Assembly: GCA_004369085.1 (NCBI GenBank)
Contig: ML210175.1
Coordinates: 167,606-231,605, forward strand
Direction: 5' to 3'
DNA length: 64,000 nt
Source of the DNA: Coprinopsis marcescibilis
Lineage: Eukaryota > Basidiomycota > Agaricomycetes > Agaricales > Psathyrellaceae
In this document: piece by piece, positions 55,651-64,000 of the stretch
Layout: every line of letters begins with the position of its first letter
Position numbering within the stretch: position 1 is the first letter of the stretch
Notes under the pieces: model-generated
What the model was told of the DNA's origin: nothing
Seen by the model: only the letters and a program-made list of their open reading frames with translations
The model's database searches: none
Program-made: the position numbers and the translations under genes

Positions 55651-58600
55651 GGGTGAGAGGGAGGAGTTGCAAGGAAAGAAAGGTGGATTGCTGTGTCAAA
55701 AGAGGGTCAATACGTCTCAGCCCAAATTACATAGCCAAAATACAAATCGAGATTTCCCCTCACAGCAAGGACCCCGGATTCACTTCCCAAAAAGGCAGTC
55801 CCCGATGCATCTCGATCGTCCAAGCCGGATCTCGTGCCAAAACCTTTGCCATTCTGTTTTTTTGTTTACTGGACAATATGCATGTCAAGACCGTTAGTTC
55901 TGCGCAGGCCCAACCAAATTTCATTGCAACGCGTCAAAACTCTCTGCTACGTGGCCCTCCGGCCAACTTGCCAACTTTTCGCCAAACATATCCTGCCAAG
56001 CCCGGTCGCTTCACGTCAGTTATCCCTTCTATCCAAGCCTATTTCCCAACACTCTCAATTCCGTTCCCATCTGCAAAATACATATACTTGTCGCCCAATT
56101 TCTCTCTTTCTCTGCTTCTTGTGGCGTGTCGATCTGACCCTATGTTTTTTGCCCAGGAAGACCACGAGTCTCTCCTATCTACTCAGAGTCAACCATTCTT
56201 CCCGCATTTTATTGCACTGCCCTGTCACAACGATAGCCTCGGAAAACGCTCACCCGATTCCACGATGCTGATATCGTTCGTTGCTAACCCCTTGGCGCTC
56301 CTCAGCAGGCACGTTCGTAATCCATCGTTCCAGTGTTTGGAAGAAAAAAAAATCTCTTGGAAGTACACAACCAGGAACTTTCCGACCCTCATGTTCAAGT
56401 CCAAGCCTAATTCGCTTATCTCCTCTCCGTGCCATTTTCACTTTCGTCCGGTCGCAGTATTTGCTATTTTTCCCGATTCTACGACGAGTGGACCGGCTGT
56501 TTTCACTCGCGCGCTGACCACAGAAGTCAATCACCATTGGTTCACATGTTCTGAACAGCAAACAGCTGTAAATGCGCAACAGGGCCTTGCTATTGGTCGC
56601 CACAACCTGCCAATCCCGTTCCACCGCGTGAACGCAACCCAGAGCACACTATTGTGCAACCATTGACCAATGTTCGGTCACACATCCCGGTCTTCTGGCG
56701 CACCCGCTCTTCGCTACAGAATACCGTTAGCCGACGGTTACGCGCCAGTTCGGTGTTCTTGAACAACTTCCGACCTTTTCGTTGTCTTTTGCGCAAAGAT
56801 GGCCGTGGCTGACTCGTCCCAGATGACCCACCTCGTGTCGAGACGGGACCAATTGATTTACACGGATGCATCACTCAGGTGTCGTCCATCGGCGAACGGA
56901 CTACAACATACGGACATCATCATAACAGGATCGGACAACGAAAGTCTTGGGCAGTTCCCATCGACCTTTCTAGAGCTGTCGGGAATCTGAGACCTTCGAG
57001 CGCCCAAGGATTCAGCACCTTTACGATGTCTTGGTCAGTTCCCGAGCGCGGGACGTCCTGGACCGGTTCCCCTGGATCTATCATGCCGTTCGTCAGATAA
57101 ACGAATAGATGCTAATTAATGGGCCACGGGTAACAAAGCAACACGAATCGGGCGGCACTTACTCATGGCAGCATGCTCGGGATGTACTAGTTTGTAGATT
57201 CTAGAGCTCACTAGTCTGGGTACATCTATTCTTGTTATTGATTCATGACAACCCCCAAGGTGATGGACTGGGGCCATATCTACCAGGTTCTGGGCCCTTT
57301 TAATACCAAGAACGCTTAGATAGTCGAGAACGTCTTGAGCATACCAACTCTTTTCTGGGCAACCGTCCGTCGGGTTCCCTGGTCCTCCGGCTCAAATTGG
57401 GACCCGTCCCATACGGATTTGGCGCCCGTACCAACTAGAACAACTGCTTCTAGTCCTTTTAAGGGAACATCGGAGAGGAACCTTTTCTGCTCCAGGTTCG
57501 ATCAACTGGACGGATAAAGTAAACCTTGGCCCTCCGTCTCCCATCGTTTTGCCCTGCACGTATTAAGAATGGTATCTGGAAAGACACCTCGGTGCAAAGT
57601 GGGAGACTTTGAGCGTTATCATCCGAGTCGGTTGTGGTGCTGAGGGACTTCCAAAAAACCGATTCACGCAAGTACTTCGCGAAGGTCACGTTTGTTGATT
57701 GGAGTGTTCTGCCACCGAAGAGTCAAGTTTCCCCTACTGAAACCTCCCAGACAGAGAAATTAGCAAGGGACCTCGTTCTACATATCAGCATTCGAGTAAA
57801 CGTGCCCAGTGGGGCTATCGAACTTTATTTTCCCATCCCCGTCCCCATTGTTAGATGCCCCAACGAAGAATAATTTCCGCAGGACCTATAGCATGTCAGT
57901 TACCTGTGCTGATATCTTGGAGCCACAAAAGACGATGAACCAGATGTTATTAGTACGCGTCGCGGCACGCGCCACAGCACTTGTGAGTTTAAAGCGTGGA
58001 AACCCAAACCGGCAACGCCCGGACGTCTCATCAGAGAACACTACCTTTCTCCCACTGAGCACCAGAATCGAGATAAAAGTCGAGCACATGTTCTGTAGCA
58101 CCCCACGTCATCCTTACCTGAGGTGACGACGACGACGCAAACCTCGAACGAAGCTTGGTGAGCGAAACTTTGACTTTTGTCTCCTTGAATTTGAACAACC
58201 CGCCGAAAAACTCTGGACCATCTCGGTGGCTTACTAGGGATTGCTTCTTTGATTTACTTCCGGTCTTGACGCATGTTCTCGATGTCTCTAGAGTCCTTGT
58301 CTGGGTAAAATTACCAGCTCTTACACCGAGACCACTTGGTGTGCGTTCTCTTTTGTTCCAGGATTCGACACGCTCTCGGATTCGACCGGGTGCTTTTTGC
58401 CAGTCTCGCACACTATATCCCATCGCCAGAAATATAGCCTTTAAGCTACTTACCCTCTCGCTCACTCTCGTCAAGCACGCAATTGATCTCGTCGATACTG
58501 TGGCTCTCGGGCTGAAACGTTCGTGTATTGATGTTCCGAGTCGGTACGGTGTCTATTACAACAAAACGTACGTGGTTCTGCTGCTTATCTCGTACACACG

Positions 58601-60044
58601 CAGCCTCAAAGCATTTTTGCACTTCGTTTCCAAGGCATGTTGAAACCCTTCTTCCGAGTTCTGATTGCAAAGCTGAACGTGCGCAGTTCTTTTACACATG
58701 CTTTACTGATAGAAGTGAATAATCCTTGGATTGCTCTATAAGCACCCTCGCTGACTCTTTTGATTCTCCCACTAAGGTGCTGTAGTTCCTTCTTACTTCT
58801 TGATTGGCAGGTCTGCGTCCAAAGGTGCCGTTTGTTTTGCCACTGATCATCTAGATGCATGCCCCACGATTCGCAAACATAGATCCATGTAAAGCGGAGG
58901 CAAATGCGCCTCTGCTGATCGTTTTAATTTGCATTGCGTCAGGTTTACCTTCAAAGTCATGTTGTGCGGAGCAACCTCTCCCGAATATTCGCCCAGGAGG
59001 GAAAGAGGGGTATGTCATGGGGCTGCATCTCGAGGTCAACAACACGGCCGCCGAACTAAAAATAACAACGTGACATAGATTTAGATGTTCTAAATTTAAA
59101 AACAAGGCTATTTTTACTCTTCTCATCGGCTCGAAAAACGTGGTTTTAATCCACCTTCTGCTTTGGTCTGTTGTTTCTCGTTGCGTAACTGGGACGGCGA
59201 AGGCCGGAACTGGCAGCTGGTGGGACCGCAAATTCTGATTTCATACGGTCTTGCGAAAAAATAGGCATACGGCCTCAGGCCTCAGGCCTTGTTCAAAGTC
59301 AATTGCAACTTGGCTTTTTGTCTTTCGGACCGAAGAAACCTATTTATTCGGTTAAAATCTCGGAGGCTAGGACCTTTCTCGGCACACGACCTCTACGACA
59401 ACAATCACAGTCGAGAAGCGAATGCATGCACATGCAACAGCCCGGCTAGCAGCCTCGCAGTCCTTTCGCCCTGCATTGGCCCGCTTGGAATTGCTTATCT
59501 CCGGAGGTTAATTAACGCTGAAAGTCGATGATGTTCAATCTACCTCGGGTCTGATATCTGAAACATGTCAAAGGAGCGCCCAACCTTTGCAATGTCTCCT
59601 CCCTCATCCGCCCATTATGCTGCTTCACCGCCGACTGATCATAGTGACAAAGCAAATATAGCCTAGCTCCATTCCCGCATGGTATCCCAGCTTCTCATTG
59701 TCCTAGTTCAGGAGTAACCTCGCAGATGTTAACAAGACACTCCGGTTCTGCTAATTACCAGCGCAGCAAGGCGATATATTTATCATGTACGTACGTCATG
59801 CAAACTACCAACCACCATATCAGTCGGATGTTCGGCCACATGCACCTGCCGTCAGGTGTTAACTGCGAGGCCAAAGTTCGTGCCCTCAGGTTCATCTTTC
59901 GATTCATACATACTCAAGATGCGACATCTTATTCGCATCCTCTAGGTCCAAGGCTATTCTGTAAAGGACGGGTAAGCCTGGGGGTGTGGCGACCGAGATC
60001 CCAACTTTATGCAATCCAGAATCCAGCCAGCAAGATCGAGGATC

Positions 60045-60053
60045 TATAAATAG
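60045..60053 (+). promoter_or_regulatory. TATA box in the gene-poor region
   Basis: TATAAATAG lies 60 bases before an ATG at 60105, the same spacing as for recognised genes in the window. Confidence 0.4.
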
Positions 60054-60104
60054 AGTCTAGAACGCCTTCCGTAGCATAGCTGGTAGCAACGTAGCATCGG
60101 TCTC

Positions 60105-60344
60105 ATGCCCCTAATACCAGATTATGTATGCACCTCCTCGTCTAACCCTATCGAAAGAAGCTTCTTACCCCACTGTCCTATGCCACGGCGCAATGCGCAT
60201 TCCATCTTCTATCGAGCTGATCAAGATTCACATCAGGGAGCCCCCTCGACACCCTTTCGCCCGCAAAGACTCAGCCGGATAAAGTTGTTCTATTGGGTAA
60301 ACGAGGCAGTCGAAGGTAAAGAGTACGCCTTGCGGTACTCATAG
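60105..60344 (+). CDS. Small ORF of unknown function, or a first exon
   Basis: 79 codons from an ATG placed 60 bases after a good TATA box to a stop at 60344. The product has no recognisable domain, signal peptide or cysteine pattern. It may be a first exon or a chance frame. Kept at low confidence because of the promoter arrangement only. Confidence 0.22.
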   Translation: MPLIPDYVCTSSSNPIERSFLPHCPMPRRNAHSIFYRADQDSHQGAPSTPFRPQRLSRIKLFYWVNEAVEGKEYALRYS

Positions 60345-61010
60345 GATTTGCCGAATAAGCGTCGGCACAATGCCCGTCCCGATTCCGACTCTCATCCGAT
60401 GTCTGCGTGTAGTGACAGCTGTTTGACTCGGAAGTGTCCCCGACCTCAATTACAGAATCCAGGTAATCGGTACACAGGAGGATGAGGGACAACAGCCATG
60501 GACTCGATAGCGCAGACGTATGATCCGAGAATCCTTCCTAAGAGACCGAGGACTGCGTTCATGGTTAGCGGCCGACTCGTGTGGCACAAACCAACCATCA
60601 GGTGAGCCTTATCGTGGGCCAATGCTACTCACCTACGTCACGGCTACAGGCGTCAATCGCCTTCCTTAGACTTACTTAGAGCAAGCGGGCCCGAGTGATT
60701 GGAACTTGTAGCCAGTTAAGCTCATCTATGGTAAGCATTAATTGTGTTGAGACAAACAGGAGGCTGGGCGGAATGATCGATCCCGAGCCCCAAGCGAGGC
60801 CTTGCCATATTTAGGTTTCGTCATGCCAAAGTGGGATAATTCTTAGAAAGGGTAGATCAGCTGAGCGATATACATTCGAATCTGTTGAACAATGAATATG
60901 CACAGTATTATTCAAGAATGTACTAGACCAAGTAGGAACCATGCGAGTATTTCGGATTAAAACATTACTGTGACGCAAGTAACACTAGTTCTGCTTAAGG
61001 TTTAAGTGAT

Positions 61011-63599
61011 TTAATATGCAACCTTGGCTGTCAGGCCATCGAGCTCCCGTTCGAAACACCTATGCTTGCTGACTTCGAAAGCAAAGTTTGATACGAAACC
61101 CTTGGGTCCAGGGGCGATCCGTACCACATCGGCCGCAGCAGAAGTGAAGTCATACTTCCCAGTGGTCACGACACCATACGAAGTCATAACATTGTCACTG
61201 TCAGGGGAATAGAACAGCTTGACCTCAGGCAACCCGAGGGCGTGGTTCAAGACAGAAACGCCTGATGGGGATGAGCCAACAAAACAAAAAGGTTCAACAA
61301 AATGACTGACCTTCAGCAACAGCCCCAATGGCTTTGCAATGCCCAAAAGCTTCGCGGATCCAATGGATAGCACGCCCCGTGCCAATAAGAGTCTTGCCAT
61401 GTTCCGCCCCAGAGGGTATGTAGAATGCATCGAACATGGTAGATCGCTGATCTTCGAAGGAATGGTCGGCCACGAGTCCCTGGCCGTCGGCTGACTTCAC
61501 CTTGGCCCGACGGGGACCAATAATCCAAGTCGTAGCTTTAGCCATGGCAAGAAGACCACGAACAGCAAGAACCTCGGCCTCGTTGAACCCATCTGCAACG
61601 AGGATGGCGATCCGGCGAGTAGCAATAGTCGGCGTCTTTGGGGCATAGTAGAATTGGGAAAGAGGCTCAGATTTCTTTCCGTGGTTCTGGTGAGCAGGCT
61701 TTTCAGGCGAAATGCCGTTAACCTTCTCTGCCACAGTTGCAGCGAGGTCGAAATCGATATGGTTGAGGAGTTGAGTGTACCTCTCGTAAACCCTTTGGTC
61801 GTCGCAATGACTGAGTTCGAACGCGAACGCGTTTGTAAGGTGTTCCTTCTCCACAGGCGTGAGCGAGTTGTAGAATAGCTGGGCCTGGTTATAGTGCTCT
61901 TGGAACTTGGCTCCGCGAACACGGTGCTTCATGCCGACAACCTTCTCCATGAACCTATCCTTGTGATGAGAACTAGCTCGCGAAAAGCCGTGATATACTC
62001 ACTCGACATAACCTCCGCGCTCTGATGATACCGGATTGACGATTGAGTCGCGGTTGGGGAAATAGTTTAAGTTCGTCTTGTGGATCTTCATCTGCATCTT
62101 TCCATCCCGGTTGATGTTCATCACAGGACAAACAGGTCTGTTGATAGGGAGCTAAAATCACAGTTTTTAGCAATAGCATTGCTGCGAATTCAAGATGAGA
62201 ACGGACCTGTTCCCAGTTGATTCCGAGACGACTGATTTGAGTGTCGAAATACGAAAAGTTTCTTCCTTGAAGAAGGGGGTCATCGCTGGTTCCGATTCCA
62301 GGTACGAGATGGCTCGTGCAAAATGCGACCTGCTCGACCTCAGGGAAGTATTCGTCGACCACTCGATTGAGAACAAGCTCCCCAATAGGTTGAAGGGGAA
62401 CGAGGTCTTCAGGCCAAACTTTCGTTGCGTCCAGAATATCAAAGTCAAACTTGTGTTCATCTTCGTTTGCAATAACTTGAATAGCTAATGTCCATTTGGG
62501 ATAGCATCCTGCATGGATGGCTTCAGCGAGATCCTTGCGGTGGAAATCTAAGTTGAAAGATGAGCGTGGTGCTGAAAGGTGAACGCCGCACAACAGACAT
62601 ACCGGGATCTTGTCCAGCGATTTTGAGAGCTTCGTCCCATACCAAGCTATGGACACCAAGTTCTGGAATCCAATGGAACTTGACAAAGTGTCGTTGGCCT
62701 CCGGCATTCAAGAGGGTGAACGTATTGACGCCAAACCCTTGCATCATGCGGTAGGAGCGAGGAATGCCCCGGTCAGACATGACCCACATAACCATGTGCG
62801 CAGCTGCAGATGTCAAACGTTAATAGGCTTCTTTGCCAATAAAAGTAAAGCGACTTACATTCAGGTTGCAAGCCCACGAAGTCCCAAAAGTTGTTGTGCG
62901 CAGATTGTCCTTGTGGAACCTCGTTCTGAGGTTCGGGCTTTACGGAGTGGACAAAGTCCGGAAACTTGATAGCGTCCTGGATGAAGAACACGGGGATATC
63001 GTTGCCAACGAGGTCCCAGTTTCCCTCCGGAGTGTAGAACTTAACCGCAAATCCTCGTACATCGCGGACAGTATCCTAAGGTAGGTTTAGATTAGGCGTG
63101 GATCTCGAAATGCGCCATAAAGAGCGTGACTCACGGCACTACCTCTGGAGCCTTGGACAGTACTGAAGCGTACGAAAACGGGCGTCGATCGCGACGCGTC
63201 GGTGAGGACAGGAGCATACGTGTACTTGGACGCTCTGTTATCGAACACCTTGAACACGCCATGGGCACCCGCTCCACGAGCATGAACCACGCGCTCTGGG
63301 ATACGTTCGTGGTCGAAACGGTGAATTTTCTCTCGGGCGATTTGGTCCTCTAGAAGGGCGGGCCCAACGGAAGACCCATCGGACACCGTCAACCTTGAGG
63401 CGTTGGTTAGATTGTGTCCGTCGCCAAAGCATCAAAATGGCACTCACCAATGGTCAGTATCCGAAATCTTTGCACCATAATCGGTCGTCATTTGCGAAGA
63501 ACCATCGGGTACCACCATGTGAGGTCGTAAATCTTGCAACTTGGGATCATCTGTAATTTTATGCATCGCTTGCGCGATTGTGTCGCTAATGGCAGACAT
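61011..63599 (-). CDS. Large-subunit catalase (clade 2) with DJ-1/PfpI-like C-terminal domain
   Basis: Exons (reverse) 63599-63448, 63393-63135, 63075-62859, 62803-62603, 62547-62207, 62151-62003, 61954-61311, 61261-61011; 737 residues. The heme domain has [14 protein letters not shown] [20 protein letters not shown] (catalytic His), [20 protein letters not shown] (catalytic Asn), [17 protein letters not shown], and RNFSYFDTQ with the proximal Tyr. [17 protein letters not shown] is the helical link. The tail from about [16 protein letters not shown] to [12 protein letters not shown] is the flavodoxin/DJ-1-like domain of HPII-type catalases. It removes hydrogen peroxide. All eight exons join in frame, and the size fits the class. 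Confidence 0.95.
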
Positions 63600-64000
63600 A
63601 TAGACAAGAATGAGGGTGAACTCGAGGCGCTAAGGCAAGTATCCACCCCTCGTCTTTATACCCTCTGTTCATCTTTAATTAGCTTGAGCAAAGAAAGCAG
63701 AAAACACGTCAAAAATGACGTTATGAATTTGTGGTCGATGAGAGACATTGGAGTGGTGAAGCAATCGGAAGTCGTTCGCTGGCTTGGCAGTGGCGCGCCC
63801 AAGGTCTAAATTTGGAATGCATACCAATACCCGGCCCGCCTTTACGACGGCCGCCACGGTTCATTCACCACTAATTAAAGTACGATGATAAACGGAAGGA
63901 ACTCGAGGACCCCCGAATATACCGATAGAGGTTGAGTTCGAAAATCGGGTTTGTGTCCGGACCATTTTGGCCAAATTCCAATTTTTTGTCCGGACAAAGG
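63600..64000. promoter_or_regulatory. Catalase upstream region
   Basis: A reverse-strand TATAAA at 63660-63655 lies 61 bases before the catalase ATG. Further upstream, two GTCCGGAC palindromes occur at 63956-63963 and 63989-63996; the second extends to TTTGTCCGGACAAA (63986-63999). No gene seen before the window ends. Confidence 0.5.

Larger units (their letters stand above)
55651..61010. other. Gene-poor region, about 5.4 kb
   Basis: The longest stretch without a recognised gene. Frames up to 350 codons occur but look non-coding (mixed composition, no domain, no intron signals). A short tandem CCTCAGGC repeat lies at 59271-59290. One TATA-plus-small-ORF candidate is listed separately. No transposase, reverse transcriptase or terminal repeats were recognised, but decayed transposon sequence cannot be excluded. 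Confidence 0.5.

Noticed and set aside
55608..56666. Forward open frame of 352 codons upstream of the Ser-rich gene
   Set aside because: Long, but with mixed hydrophobic and charged composition, no domain, no intron sites and a non-ATG-like context. It overlaps the 5' end and promoter of the reverse gene. Judged a chance frame.
58031..58643. Overlapping frames of about 150 codons on both strands
   Set aside because: Mutually antisense, no recognisable domain on either strand, in a gene-poor region.
59271..59290. Short tandem CCTCAGGC repeat
   Set aside because: Only about two and a half units; too small to interpret.
1..64000. CRISPR arrays, rRNA, tRNA, integrated virus or intact transposon
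   Set aside because: No spaced repeats, no cloverleaf with the usual T-loop, and no capsid, polymerase, transposase or reverse transcriptase motifs were found by reading; a dedicated RNA or repeat search would be decisive.

Overview
The window is a stretch of nuclear chromosome from a filamentous basidiomycete, most likely an Agaricomycete (mushroom-forming fungus). The reasons are dense protein genes on both strands, almost all split by introns of about 48-65 bases with GT...AG ends, several microexons, TATA boxes about 50-65 bases before start codons, and a set of conserved eukaryotic proteins in fungal versions. The genus cannot be named from the sequence alone. No rRNA, tRNA, CRISPR array, intact transposon or virus was recognised.

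Layout. 1-5.2 kb: the 3' part of splicing factor SF3A1 (+), a Pro/Ser-rich protein of unknown function (-), a tail-anchored UBE2J-type E2 (-), and the twin CX9C mitoribosomal protein Mrp10 (+). 5.5-21.3 kb: eight tandem genes, all on the + strand, each with an N-terminal NYN (PIN-like) nuclease domain, a variable Ser/Pro-rich linker and a C-terminal LOTUS/OST-HTH-like winged helix. This is the accessory region and the most interesting part. A small basic ORF lies between copies 7 and 8. 21.4-25.7 kb: a TACO1/YebC-like mitochondrial translation activator (-) and a SulP sulfate permease with a STAS domain (-). 27.8-32.2 kb: STRAP/UNRIP WD40 protein (+), a probable NTF2-fold protein (+), an SDR oxidoreductase (+), and Cmc2 (-).

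32.5-39.2 kb: transketolase (+), complex III subunit Qcr7 (-), nucleoside diphosphate kinase (+), and a DOMON-cytochrome b561 membrane protein (+). 39.8-47.5 kb: an EST1/SMG6-like nonsense-mediated-decay protein with a PIN domain (-) and, across a 2.2 kb gap, release factor eRF1 (+). 49.9-55.7 kb: glutathione reductase with an optional mitochondrial leader (-) and an intronless Ser-rich protein (-). 55.7-61.0 kb is largely gene-free. 61.0-63.6 kb: a large-subunit catalase with a DJ-1/PfpI-like tail (-).

Functionally, single-copy housekeeping genes (splicing, mitochondrial translation and respiration, pentose phosphate pathway, redox defence, translation termination, NMD) surround one recently expanded lineage-type family. 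Two of the eight NYN copies (6 and 7) keep a complete acidic active-site pattern. The others have lost or changed residues in different ways while keeping two phase-1 introns at identical places. This points to repeated tandem duplication followed by divergence, probably in RNA cleavage or RNA binding. What the array targets cannot be read from the sequence.
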